Below, one piece after another: positions 1-10,310 of a DNA stretch of 64,000 nt. Origin of the DNA: Reticulitermes speratus (taxonomy: Eukaryota > Arthropoda > Insecta > Blattodea > Rhinotermitidae); NCBI GenBank assembly GCA_021186555.1, contig JAJKFL010000005.1:47457135-47521134 (forward strand), given 5' to 3'. How positions within the stretch are numbered: position 1 is the stretch's first letter; each line of letters begins with the position of its first letter. Made by a program: the position numbers and the translations under genes. Under the pieces are notes generated by a model. It made no database searches and had not been told where the DNA came from. It was given only the letters and a program-made list of their open reading frames with translations.

Positions 1-364
1 TATGACAAATACCTTGCGAATGAATTCGGACATCATGGCGAAATTAAGTCCCTTGTTCTTTAGACGAGAATTTATTTCCGGAAGTAATGTTGCTTTGTTC
101 AGTAAAGGAAATCCACTGCTCAGCCAACTTAACACTCTCATCAGACGATGTCTGGAAGGAGGACTTGTGGAAAGATATTGGGCACAACTGAACCACGAAG
201 CACTTTTAAACAGCAAAATGAAATCTGACCAAGAGGGCAGTAGCATGTATTTTGTATTTACACTTTCGCACATGAAACCAGCATTCAGTATCCTTGGTTT
301 TGGATATTTGTGCAGCACCATGGCGTTTCTCGCAGAATGCTTACACAGGCGCTTCAGTAAATGA
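1..364 (+). pseudogene. C-terminal part of a type A ionotropic receptor, cut by the window edge, one frameshift
   Basis: This is the last ~120 codons of a divergent ionotropic receptor (IR), a ligand-gated cation channel of the chemosensory iGluR-related family in sensory neuron dendrites. The visible part covers the end of ligand-binding lobe S2 (around RRCLEGGLVERYW) and the last membrane helix (SHMKPAFSILGFGYLCSTMAFLAE), ending at TGA 362-364. It is nearly identical to the ends of the receptors at 15,618 and 29,866. Relative to the copy at 17,281 one base is missing near position 50, so the first 16 codons lie in another frame that reaches a stop at 61-63. Either a pseudogene or a base lost in assembly; the rest of the gene lies left of the window. 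Confidence 0.8.
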
Positions 365-1166
365 TGACACGACGTCCATGGAACACATCCGCCTTGAAGC
401 ACAAGATTAATCTGGAATGTACTTCACCGCTCCGTTTCTCCCACCTTCCATCGCAGTTGCTACATAGCCATTTTGCTTTTTACCATGATTCTACGTGTTT
501 TAGAGCAGTTAGAAGTGTAAATGCGTGGGAAGTTTTTATGCCACATAGACGTGCCAGCACTGTCTTTAAGAAATACACTCTTACTAACTTAGCACAGAAT
601 AAGGAACTCAAAATATATTAAGTATATTGAAGATAATCTATCACCGTGAAGCAAGGTCAAAAATCATGATCTCTTTGAGTATTTTAAATTTCCACACGTG
701 TGTACTTTTTTACGATTAATTTCTCTGAAGGCGAAAGAGTCATCTTCGTCCGAAATATGGATACGCTAACCCACAGTTTCTTAACAGGCGTATCGAGTCC
801 GAGCTTGAAGCCAGAAGTCGCAGTTTAACCAATGAAAAAGGACAAATACTTAAGCTTAACAACATTTAATAAATCTGTGCTATTCCCTAACATTAGAACG
901 TTCACTCAGAGTTAATCAGATCTGTATAACAATTAGCTAATTATCATGTGAACAAGACGTGTGAACAATTGCTCTGTAACTTAAATATTGCACCTGCTGA
1001 TATTTATATGTGATTAGAAATATTAATAAATAGCTGTGCATAAGTTATAAATTTTATGTGACAAATATTCAGAAGTGCACTTTCTCGTATAGTGACACAT
1101 ATCACCATGCATTATTACTACACCTTCATTTCTAAAACAACACTCTGCATTTATGGGTTGGTATAT

Positions 1167-1197
<31 letters not shown>
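365..1197. other. Shared 3' flank of IR genes, ending in a (TA)n microsatellite
   Basis: No gene seen. About 600-1,170 recurs behind the type B receptors (7,930-8,510 and 41,970-42,545) and behind the type A receptor at 31,855 (32,090-32,690), so A and B genes share this flank. It probably contains 3' UTR and polyadenylation signals (AATAAA-like words near 870 and 1,025), but no transcript end can be fixed. A TA microsatellite fills about 1,168-1,197. Confidence 0.6.
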
Positions 1198-1200
1198 AAG

Positions 1201-1350
1201 GTACGCGGTGGAGCAGTTTGTTCAGGCTCTGCGCTACAACACGAAGGGTCATGGGTTTGATTCACGAAGGTTTCATTGGGATTTTTCATTGACTTCATCC
1301 TTCTGGCCGCATTTTGGTCCTGTGTTTGAATCAGCTTCTAACAGAAATGA
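1201..1350 (+). mobile_element. tRNA-derived SINE, family S1, 3'-truncated
   Basis: The head (GTACGCGGTGGAGCAGTTTG) resembles a tRNA A box and GGGTTTGATTC resembles a B box, followed by the S1 body. The rest of the body, seen at 8,521, is missing. Confidence 0.6.
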
Positions 1351-1588
1351 GTATAATGAAAAATTCAAACCGTGTAAATTTGTAAATATGTTCTAAATAT
1401 CTGACAAAGACTTAAGAGATGAGAAACGACACGCATGACCGCTGGTCATACAGGTAGCACAGTGACAATAAAGGTGCAAAGACAGAGAAAAGTAATATCT
1501 GGTCATGAGTCCATAAAGAGGCTGGACACCAAACATACCGAACGACTGGACGTCAGTTATACAGTGACTTTGACTGACTTGGAGAAGG

Positions 1589-1620
1589 TATAAATTCGAA
1601 AGTGAAGTGCACTTCGTCAG
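1589..1620 (+). promoter_or_regulatory. Orphan copy of the type A IR core promoter
   Basis: TATAAAT at 1,589-1,595 is followed by an insect-type initiator TCAG with its A at 1,619, 30 bases from the first T of the TATA box. The same arrangement lies 138 bp upstream of the type A receptor start at 29,866. Here no IR coding sequence follows; homology to the gene's upstream region ends near 1,690. The promoter function is inferred. Confidence 0.45.
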
Positions 1621-1689
1621 ACTCCTGATGAACTGCACTAAATATTCATGATATCTGCTCATTATTAAAAGGAGATGTGGTATCACTTG

Positions 1690-2290
1690 TCTTCCTTTAG
1701 AAAACAGCGCCCTGCACTTAATACACCTAAACAAATTTATACAAAATAATTTCGTACGATTACAAATTGTTGCGTGCCGCAAACAACTCACAGTAAAAGC
1801 AAAACATATGCCTGTCGCGATTGTGAAAATTATCGAAAACAACAGAAAGGCGTATCTCTGTATTTCTACCGCACTGACGTGCAGCCTTCTAACGATTTTT
1901 ACTCACATTTTAAATTATACGACTAATAAAGTCGACACACTCACAGCTGCAGGAGGAAGTGACATGTCTCGCCTGTTGTTAAGCAAGATACCTATCGTCT
2001 CTGCAAACTGAGCTAACATCATACTCACAGCAGTCCAATCGCACAGTTCTGACTACGCTCTCCACGGCTCCTTACCAACAGGTATTGCTACAGTGTCAGT
2101 TACTACCTAGATAGCATTAAGCCTTTTGCAAGTACTGTTCTAAAACCCACGCTAGGTTCTACATGTCAGGAAAATAACAAAGGAACATGTTTACTGAAGA
2201 CTTAACGAACAAAACCTACATACTGCTCTTATACATTTATTCAACGAAAAAGGCGCTGTAGCTACACAACACTCAATGCTCTCAGTGCGT
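1690..2290. other. Duplicated intergenic sequence, no recognisable gene
   Basis: Recurs at 33,190-33,770 and, from about 1,830, at 47,145-47,580; a diverged piece lies at 12,230-12,320. A short reading frame ending at 2,011 (..LLLSKIPIVSAN) survives in all three close copies but matches no family I recognise. Confidence 0.5.
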
Positions 2291-2299
2291 CAGAATATT

Positions 2300-2510
2300 A
2301 TACAGGTAATAGACAGGGAGATTACGGAGTGGCAACTTGGATAGGATGTGAAACTGGCAGTTGTTTGACGTACAATTCGTCTACAGGGCCCGGAAAAATC
2401 ACGAAATACCTAAGAAAATATGGACCGTTTCCGGGCCGAGATGTGAACTGGTGCCTCCAGACATAAAGAACAGCAGTAACAGCAACCTCACTACTACGAT
2501 CAATGACAAC
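2300..2510 (-). mobile_element. Probable tRNA-derived SINE, family S5
   Basis: On the minus strand a GGTTCACATCTCGG-like B box lies downstream of an A-box-like GTAGTAGTGAGG. Related copies lie at 12,578, 33,800, 45,240 and 47,620. The ends are not clear. Confidence 0.4.
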
Positions 2511-2867
2511 AGTATATAACAACGAACAAGTTTAGAAGCTGTAGGCTACTGTACATTGTATCATATTTCCCAGTCATGATTCGTAGTTGTGTCTATATTT
2601 CAGGGGAGGAGGAATCTGAACACGGCATTGCATAAATAAGACGACGTTAGTCAGGACATTAATACTTAACTCAGTCACATAAAGAGTGAGATTTCTGCGC
2701 AACATTTCCTAGACTTCACATTTCACGCACACTACTGAATGCCGCTCACAGCGGCTGTGTTAGCCTCTGAATGCACAGCATACCTGTTTGAGTACCGCTG
2801 ATTCTTCTGTTCGGAGGCTTCAGTATTCTCTGTTTTAAACATGTGGTTTAAAAAATCTTGATAGATC

Positions 2868-3130
2868 TAAGATGACAGTGCGCGGAGGCCCGATTTCGAT
2901 CCCGGGTCTATTCCATGTGGGGTTTATGGTAGACAAAGTCGCATTGGGACAGGTTTTTCCCCGCGTACTTCGGTTTCCCCCTGTCAATTTCATTCCACCG
3001 GTGCTCCATTGCTTGGAAAAATAAAAGAAAAAACTGATCATCTTTCTGTTCATCTTCATGACAGGGTTGCACAAGAAGCCTTAAGGCTGCGGTGCGTCCG
3101 TAGCTTCTGCTGCGGGTCCCTTTTAAAAAA
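2868..3130 (+). mobile_element. tRNA-derived SINE, family S2, head truncated
   Basis: The remaining B box (TTTCGATCCCGGGTC) is followed by the S2 body with GACAGGTTTTTCCCC and CCACCGGTGCTCCATT, then a GC-rich 3' part and a short A-run. A complete head is present in the copies at 14,658 and 29,065. Confidence 0.65.
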
Positions 3131-3349
3131 AAAAGACGACGGTGCAACATCTGTTTCAGCCGTGGACTCTGAAGGGTGTTTCGCGGCTTGAAGTTACGGA
3201 ATATGCAGTACAATGTGGCAAAGATGTGACAATAATAACGAAAGAAACAAAATGAAGAGACAGCAGGCATTACAAAATGTCTTCTAAAATATGAGTGGAT
3301 ATATCAACCAACAACTGCACTAATTAAGTTGTATTTACACTTTACAATT

Positions 3350-3394
3350 GCCCTACATATGTTTCGGCCGCAAAGTGACCATCATCAGGGGCTC
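3350..3394 (-). ncRNA. Hammerhead-ribozyme-like motif
   Basis: Minus strand, 5' to 3': GAGCCC, then CTGATGA, then a GGTC/GGCC stem II, then GAAAC, an ATAT loop, GTA, and GGGC that pairs with GCCC before the core. This fits a type I hammerhead with a one- or two-pair stem III, as known from Penelope-like elements and retrozymes. One unpaired T at the foot of stem II departs from the ideal form. Self-cleavage is unproven. Confidence 0.45.
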
Positions 3395-3399
3395 AGTAC

Positions 3400-3990
3400 G
3401 CACGTAAGTGCACTTCACTTCACTTGTCCATTGTTTATTGGGTTATGCATGGGGGTTATTTTTTGTACGCTGTTCCACTATAGTGGTACTATTGAAGTTG
3501 TGTAATGTGATCGTAGGTAGATGTCATTTGTGTTCATTTGTATGTTTTGAATGTTTTGAAGTATGCTGCTGCCACTTGGTTATGTAAGTACTCACGTGTC
3601 CATTATCCGAACATCTGTATGTAAGCACATTGGGCACAGTCCACTATTTTAACGTTGTTTCGGGTTTTATTGCACTGCACTGCTGTGGTAGGAACTGTTG
3701 AGTTTTTCACTGTACTGCTATGGTATTGCTACGGTAGATGACACGGTCTCTATTCAAATAGTGCGTCGGTGGGCTAGGTGGTTTCCACGTGGAATCACAA
3801 AATGTCTTCTAAAATGTTATTTTATGTGTGTTGTTTAACAACACCCTCAACTGCTACGATTATATGGCGTCGGTGACAGATGAAGAAAAGAGCACATCGA
3901 CACATCACAAAATGTCTTCTAAATGTTATTTTATGTGTGTTGTTGACAACACCCTCAACTGCTACGATTATATGGCGTCGGGGACAGATG
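3400..3990. other. Duplicated intergenic sequence with a short internal repeat
   Basis: No gene. A ~100-bp piece (about 3,797-3,890) is repeated at about 3,907-3,995, including GTTATTTTATGTGTGTTG. Matched by 34,880-35,370 in the second duplication arm. Confidence 0.5.
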
Positions 3991-3994
3991 AAGG

Positions 3995-4175
3995 AAAGAG
4001 CATGGAGCATTGGTGGAATAATATGACTATGGCAGAACCAAAGACGTCGGAGAGAAACCTGTCTCAGTGCTACTTTCTGACCATAAATCCCATATGGATA
4101 CGGTTGGTTTCGAACCTGGGCTTCAGTGGTAGAAATTCGGCGATTAACCGCCTGTGACACAGCACGGCTTCGAAC
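3995..4175 (-). mobile_element. tRNA-derived SINE, family S2
   Basis: Minus strand: a head with CAGGCGGTTAATCGCC and a B box with CCCAGGTTCGAAACC, then the S2 body. Paralogous copies lie at 35,470 and 48,415. Confidence 0.6.
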
Positions 4176-4179
4176 TGCT

Positions 4180-5780
4180 ATTGCAATTACTCATTATATT
4201 ATTATCATTATTATTATATTTACTATATTCTTCATTATCTCATAAAAGTTTCACTTTTCTCACTGGAGCGGGCAAACAGCTTCACGTGTGACCCATACTG
4301 TCAGTACTGCCAATTCAATGTCATTCTTCCTACGGTATATAATTGTTATTTTAACTGACCATATTTCCTACTCTGGTTTGGTCTTTGTTTCCATTAAATT
4401 CATTCCTTTACATACAGTGTTCTACTGATGAACCTGTCTGACCCGCCACACAGTCACTGTCACTTCAGAACTTACACCACAGTGATGATTTTTATACATA
4501 TACATATATAATCTTTGGAGACGATTCGATAAGTATTGCTATCCTGGGCCGTTATTAGTGGGCTGCAGAGGGTAGATTGAAATTTCTTTTTGCTTTCAAG
4601 ACAGCACCGACAGTTCGGGAGCGAAATATAGAAATGTTGTTTCATAAATTTAAGGTTTAATTAGATTTAAATTTAAGGTTGCTGGTATGACCGCACAATC
4701 TTGAACTGAAGAGACATACTAGGAAAGGACTCTGGCTTTATAACACGTAGAATTGTTAACTGTGTGTGACTGACTCAAACAACACTAAAAGACAGTAAAA
4801 AAGGCCTGTAACCCTGCCGCGATTTGAACTCTGGACCACCGAATACGACACACAAATACAGTATATTAAACAGCCGACTGAGACAGTCAGGGGATCAGCA
4901 TTTATGTCAACCAGCAATCAGCAGTGCAATACGTGTGACACAGAGCCACGACAGCGTGTTATCATGCTGGCACAAATATTCTCAAAGAGTAAGACCAATA
5001 AATTCGGGGGTCGGTGGGTTGTACACTTAGTTACTGAAGTATCTGCAGATATGCAGTACCCACTTCCTCCGCCAAACTTCACCATCTCTCTGTTGGTTCA
5101 CACGCTGCCAATAGATCATGACGCTGACGTGAGGCTGAGATCTTTATTACAAGCAGTTTGACAGGAGCCTAATTCCTCTGATCATTCTTGTACGACAAAC
5201 TGATATCAGCGAAATGTGACCCAGGGTAGCTAAAAGTTATTGTGTTTTACAGCACGGAAAGTGCAACACGCATTTCGTCACCTGCGGCACGTACTTAATT
5301 AATATGCTGACTACCGTGGCTGAACAGTAAACGATAAATGTCACTACTGCAGTTCGTGCCAAAACAGCAGACACAAAACAAATTCATTTACAGAAATGTA
5401 TACAGTGGAAAAGAAACCACTCCTAATTTCATCACACGGCCAGTATAAAGACACGTAGGAAACAAAAGGAGAAAAATATCATAGAATGAAGAGCGCCGGA
5501 AGACATGACAAAATTATCTCCGCAGACTTTCTGTAATATAGGAAATATGATTAACAAATTTTCCATTACACACAGGAGGAAATCGTTAATTAAAAAAAAA
5601 TATTTAATATGGTTCCTTTCATTACGCTGCACATTACTAGGCCACATAAAACCGTCACATCCTCATTGCTCTGGGACAATCATTCATTCTTTTCACCCCA
5701 AAAATAGCGCTTTATCGTCCTGAACCTGCAAACAACAAACAAGGTGTTCTCACTTCTAAATAACTAATCTATGTCCTTCG
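4180..5780. other. Upstream flank of the type B receptor at 5,787
   Basis: No gene. A tRNA-like block (GCGATTTGAACTCTGGACC at 4,819-4,838, recurring near 26,100, 36,230 and 49,160) suggests another SINE remnant on the minus strand. About 5,220-5,560 recurs upstream of the other type B loci (26,520-26,850, 36,640-36,980) and just before the receptor stub at 55,657. The stretch ends in the acceptor TTACAG directly before the ATG at 5,787, so the 5' UTR is probably spliced. Confidence 0.5.
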
Positions 5781-5786
5781 TTACAG

Positions 5787-7838
5787 ATGGCATTACAAAA
5801 TAGCCTGAAGATGCAGGAGACATTCCTTACATTGATAGCGATCGCAATATCAGCTGTGATGGCAGACTGCAATAACTTACTTCCTGATAGGCATGATCAA
5901 CAAATAGCTCTGTGTATACAGACAACTGTACACCAGTACTTCACAAGAGGGCGTACTATTCTTGTTTCTATGCCCAGTGATGAACAACCTACTGGAAGAT
6001 CTCTTCATTCTCTCCCACCCTATGATAACAATCTTGCGCTGGTAAGTTTCACATTAACAAAGTTACATGACAATGTCAGCTGGCCACTTCGTTTGTTTCC
6101 ACCAAAGATAACATTGCATGGATTGGTTGAGACAACTCACAGCTACATAATTTTCACATGGCAAGAACGTGAAGACACTGACGTTATGGAAACTCTTATA
6201 AGCCAAGTGGAGACGATGAAAGAGGTTGAGGGTGCGTCATGGAATCCTCGAGGGAAATTCCTGGTCGTTGTAGCTGATAATAACGGTGTTTCTCACAGGG
6301 AACTGGGCCTGCAGATATATGCGGAATTGTGGAAAGAACACAGTATTATTGACTGCACAATACTGACCGTCGTTCGTGATAAGTATCTGCCGATAAATGG
6401 AAAGCCTTACACTGGTGGACTGAAAAAGGACACTTTGGACCTGTTCACAGGATTCCCATACCAACGTGGAAAATGTGGAGACGTTACAGACATCACTCTA
6501 CTGGATCAGTGGCATCTGCATAACGGAACGTTTATACACAACGCCAACTTATTCCCTCTGAAAATTCCAGACAATTTTTTCGGCTGCCAAATTAGAGTTG
6601 GTAGTTTTGGAATACCACCGTATGTGATCTTAACAGGAAGTACCACAGACAGCAATGGCAATGTTGTGTACAACTTAAGTGGCTTAGCTGTACAGAACCT
6701 TCTTCTCGCCGTCGATAAAATGAATGTCACAGTCGTGTTTCTAAAGCCGTCTATAAGTTTCGAAATAGAGGACGGTTGGCGTGAAGTAGGAAGCTTAGCG
6801 GCCGGGATGTCAGATATTATGATTGGTCCAGTGCTACTAGTACCAATGTTTGTATCATCAACATTTCAACCAAGTATTCCTTATGAGTATATTGCTATCA
6901 AGTGGTTCGTTCCTTGCCCGAAATCTGTCTCAAGAATAGAAAAGGTCATGACGACATACATATTAACCGTGTGGTTAACAATGGCCACTGTCCTCGTTCT
7001 AACAACTATAGTATGGTGGTGTTTAGCTAACTGGCGGCACAGTGCTTTGAAGGATTCACGGACATTCCAAACACTGTCTTACTGTTTATACTATGCTTGG
7101 GCTGCTTCCATGGGCGTCTCTGCTACGAATGTACCTAATACATGGAAGTTCCGATTTCTGTTCCTCCTTTACGTATGTTATTGTTTCGCTATGAGCACTG
7201 TGTTCCAGGCATTCTTCATATCTTATCTCGTTGAACCGGGATATGGAAAGAAACTTGAAACTTTTGACGAACTGTTAGACTCTACCGTGGCTTACGGATA
7301 TAATGATGGATTGGAGTTTGAGATGACGAGTACGTCCTACGCGAAACATTTGAGATTTCCTTACTCGAGGCGTCAGGACTGCAATAATATGAGGGAATGC
7401 ATGGAACGCATTGCGAATAACGCTCAATTGTGTATTCTAAGTGGTAAACGGTTTAGTGAGTACCTCGCCATTGAAATTGGTATTCAAGATGTCAATAAAT
7501 ACTTGTGTACCCTCGAACAGGATCTGTTTACAATGGGTCTCACTTCCGTGTTACGAAACGGCAGTCCTTTCTTAAACAGACTGAACGTACTGACAAGACG
7601 CTCTCAGGAAGGAGGACTTCTGGATCGATATTGGGCAAAACTCATCTGGGTAACTTATTTACGAAGCGAAATGAGAGTTGTCGATGATGAGAAAGATTTG
7701 TATTTTGTATTTTCACTTTCTAATTTGAGCCCTGCATTTTTTGTTCTCGCATTTGGCTACGTGTTCAGCTCAGTTGTGTTCTTTGCCGAAGTATTTCTCA
7801 AGTCGATTTCCAAACTACGGACCTGTGGCCTGGCCTGA
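5787..7838 (+). CDS. Divergent ionotropic receptor, type B, intact (683 aa)
   Basis: This is the one complete receptor here. IRs form tetrameric cation channels in chemosensory neurons; a divergent IR usually works with a co-receptor such as Ir25a or Ir76b (family knowledge). Visible order: signal peptide (~9-26), variable N-terminal region to ~265, ligand-binding lobe S1 (~266-378, from QIRVGSFGIPPYV to KWFVPCPKS), helix M1 (~388-414), pore region (~428-450), M3 (~456-482, ending FISYLVEPGY), lobe S2 (~483-640) and the last helix (~646-672). The glutamate-binding arginine of iGluR S1 is not evident, as in most divergent IRs. The start follows a splice acceptor TTACAG, and no intron interrupts the frame. 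The N-X-S/T sites at 246, 296, 313 and 591 are possible glycosylation sites. The ligand is unknown. Confidence 0.9.
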   Translation: MALQNSLKMQETFLTLIAIAISAVMADCNNLLPDRHDQQIALCIQTTVHQYFTRGRTILVSMPSDEQPTGRSLHSLPPYDNNLALVSFTLTKLHDNVSWPLRLFPPKITLHGLVETTHSYIIFTWQEREDTDVMETLISQVETMKEVEGASWNPRGKFLVVVADNNGVSHRELGLQIYAELWKEHSIIDCTILTVVRDKYLPINGKPYTGGLKKDTLDLFTGFPYQRGKCGDVTDITLLDQWHLHNGTFIHNANLFPLKIPDNFFGCQIRVGSFGIPPYVILTGSTTDSNGNVVYNLSGLAVQNLLLAVDKMNVTVVFLKPSISFEIEDGWREVGSLAAGMSDIMIGPVLLVPMFVSSTFQPSIPYEYIAIKWFVPCPKSVSRIEKVMTTYILTVWLTMATVLVLTTIVWWCLANWRHSALKDSRTFQTLSYCLYYAWAASMGVSATNVPNTWKFRFLFLLYVCYCFAMSTVFQAFFISYLVEPGYGKKLETFDELLDSTVAYGYNDGLEFEMTSTSYAKHLRFPYSRRQDCNNMRECMERIANNAQLCILSGKRFSEYLAIEIGIQDVNKYLCTLEQDLFTMGLTSVLRNGSPFLNRLNVLTRRSQEGGLLDRYWAKLIWVTYLRSEMRVVDDEKDLYFVFSLSNLSPAFFVLAFGYVFSSVVFFAEVFLKSISKLRTCGLA

Positions 7839-8520
7839 ACTGCCACACTGATGTTGCTTTGGACACAAAATAATCCACTATCTTATGGTGGTATGGTGTT
7901 TGAGTATGAAAACTCTTACGTAACTTAACAAAGATAAAGGAACTCAAAGTGCATTAAGTATATAGAAGATAATCCATGACCGTGGAACAAAGTTAAAAAT
8001 CATGCTCTCTGTGAGTATTTCAAATTTGCCACATGTGTCTACTTTTTTACGATTAATTACTCTGAAGGCGAAAGATGCATCTTCGTCCGAAATATGGATA
8101 CGCTAACCCATAGTTTCTTAACAGGCGTATTCGAGTCCGAGCTTGAAGCCAGAAGTCGGCAGATTAACCATTGAAAAACGAAGAAATACTTAAGGCTTAA
8201 CAACATTTAATAAATCTGAGCTATTCCCTAAAATTAGAACGTTCACTCAGAGTTAATCAGATCTGTATAAATTTTAGCTAATTATCATGTGAACAAGACG
8301 TGTTAACAATTGCTCTGTAACTTAAATATATTCACCTGCTGATATTTATATGTAATTAGAAATATTAATAAATAGCTGTGCATAAGTTATAAATTTTATG
8401 TGATAAATATTCAGTAGTGCATTTCTCTTACAGTGACACATATCATTATGCATTATTACTACACCTTCATATTTAAAGCAACACACTGCATTTATGGTTC
8501 GTTATATATATATATATAAG
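7839..8520. other. 3' flank of the type B receptor
   Basis: About 7,930-8,510 matches the flanks at 600-1,170, 32,090-32,690 and 41,970-42,545. It ends in a TA microsatellite just before a SINE head. It probably holds the 3' UTR; the exact transcript end is not visible. Confidence 0.5.
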
Positions 8521-8850
8521 GGTACGCGGTGGCGCAGTTTGTAGAGGCACTGCGCTACAAGCCGAAAGGTCGCGGGGTTGATGCCCGATGGGGTCATTAG
8601 GATTTTTCATTGACTTCATCCTTCCGGCCGCATTGTGGTCCTGGGGTTGACTCAGCTTCTAACAGAAATCAGTACCAGGAGTATGTCCTGGAAGGTAAAG
8701 GCGGCCGGCGCATAGGGCTGACAACCTTGCACCTTCTTGTGCCGATTGTCTAGAAATTCAGGGAGTCTCGATTTCCTGGGTCACTTAGGGCCTGTTCAGC
8801 CCTGTATAGGAAATGCTTTACCTTCATATATATATTTATTTACCTTTTTA
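8521..8850 (+). mobile_element. tRNA-derived SINE, family S1, near complete
   Basis: The head GTACGCGGTGGCGCAGTTTG (A box) and GGGGTTGATGCCCG (B box) are followed by a body with AAAGGCGGCCGGCGCATAGG and GTGCCGATTGTCTAGAAATT, and an A/T-rich tail. This is the best copy of S1 in the window. Confidence 0.7.
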
Positions 8851-8929
8851 CATATATTTCGATTCAATGTTATTTGAACATCAACTGAATGGAATGAACT
8901 GTAAATGAATGAAACAATTTATTAATATG

Positions 8930-9105
8930 AAGCGTTGGTGCAATGACTCTAACAGAGACAGACCCAACTACTCGGAGAAAAACAAGATCAAGCACAACTT
9001 AGTCCGCCACAGACTTCATATGCCCAGCCTGGGAGTGAATCCTAGCCACCACGATGTGGGATTAGCGACTAACTGCCTGAGTCAGGACACGGACCAGAAT
9101 CGCGT
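8930..9105 (-). mobile_element. tRNA-derived SINE, family S2
   Basis: Minus strand: CTCAGGCAGTTAGTCGC (A box region) and a degenerate B box near GGATTCACTCCC. Paralog at 43,915-44,095. Confidence 0.5.
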
Positions 9106-9109
9106 TGGC

Positions 9110-10140
9110 TTGGCCTTCTTAACATGAAGCCATGCTACATTTGGTAAAAACTGATGAATTACTTCAACAGATGAAACAGGGAAACAAGCACACCAGAAAA
9201 GGGTATCTAGCCTAAAGCAACAAAAGGATAACAAATTCAGTTTTTAAAGTGGTAATAATGGTACAAATAATGTAACCCTACATAACTCCACCATAAGAGT
9301 GTTCACTGAAACCTGCGAAGAATAGCTGAAATGTAAGCAAGGTGACTGGCTGTGTCAAAAAATCACACTTTACATACATAAGTGTCAAAGCGATTGTCAG
9401 ATCGCAAACTGGAGGAAGCTGCGGGTGTCGAGCACTAATTATTTATTCGCTATTTCCACAACAAAACCTCAAGAAATGTTGAAGTCTTAGGTATGGATTT
9501 TACTTGTTTCAGATATAATGGTATCAAGACCCTGACGACTCATGACGTGATCTGCAGCGTCGTGACGCCTTTTAGTGTCAGAGAAACGTAAATGTCTCAG
9601 AGTACTGAAATTTCAATCATCGATTTGTTTCAAAATATTGCGTTTTGAGGAAACTGATATCGATAGGAGCACTTTATCGAACCGTAAGGAAGTATGTGTA
9701 TATTCATCCGGTCTTCAACCCAGAGTTCATTAGATTAACAAAGAATGACGTCAAGATTAACTACAATTGTGCTGTTTTCTAATTTTGCAACATCCAAACA
9801 GAATTAGTAGAATATGTAAAAATGTCAGTGCAAGTTTCTTAGAAGTCTGCGAGACACTCCCAGCCACTTTATAAAGTCTACGGGACGTGTTAACGCTTGC
9901 TCTGCAACTTATATAGACGAAACGAAAAATTATTGTTATGCAAGTCCAAACTTCGTCAGTAGTTGCCCACAAATATAACAATTTATCTGATATACAATAG
10001 TGTTTTTAAAAATTCAAAAGAGTGAAGAAAGAAATGAATGAATGAGTGAATGAATGAATAAATAAATAAATTAATTAATTAAAGGATAAATGCATAAATG
10101 AATGACTGACTGAAGGTACGTACGAATAAATGAGTCAAGG
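9110..10140. other. Intergenic flank, duplicated at 44,100-44,690; simple repeat at 10,027-10,085
   Basis: No gene. To about 9,700 it matches 44,100-44,690. From 9,712 to 9,990 it resembles the flank at 54,840-55,060 behind the type B gene at 52,425. A GAAT/AAAT/TTAA tetranucleotide repeat lies at 10,027-10,085. Confidence 0.5.
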
Positions 10141-10144
10141 GACA

Positions 10145-10310
10145 TAAAGATTTTGTGGAAAAATACTGAGCAACGAAAACCGAATTACGCTGAGAAAAGC
10201 GTGCACAACAGCTATTCAGACCACTGCAAATTCCGTATGTGCCGCATGGCAATGAAGCCAGGCCTCCACCATGAGAGACAGACGACTAAACCTCTAAGGC
10301 ATGGCATGAG
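10145..10310 (-). mobile_element. tRNA-derived SINE, family S2, degenerate
   Basis: Minus strand reads a head with CCTTAGAGGTTTAGTCGTC and the B-box area CCTGGCTTCATTGCC, followed by the S2 body. Related to 55,165-55,345. Confidence 0.45.

Larger units (their letters stand above)
1..5785 (+). repeat. Segmental duplication, copy 1 (end of type A IR plus flank up to the type B IR)
   Basis: The whole stretch is matched in order by about 31,490-37,040: the IR end, its 3' flank, a SINE head, an orphan promoter, two further SINEs, a hammerhead-like motif and the type B upstream flank. Differences are mostly small indels. It is one arm of a large A+B duplication. Confidence 0.85.

Noticed and set aside
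361..621. 86-codon open frame just after the first receptor
   Set aside because: It overlaps the receptor stop, lies in the shared 3' flank and differs by frameshift in the copy at 31,852; no family recognised.
1201..1290. True tRNA genes at the A/B-box pairs
   Set aside because: None of the heads can form a full cloverleaf with acceptor pairing as read by eye, and each continues into a dispersed body; they are SINEs.
4824..5161. Open frames before the type B receptor as an upstream exon
   Set aside because: The frames lie in a tRNA-like repeat block shared with 26,100, 36,230 and 49,160, and they are broken or altered in those copies.
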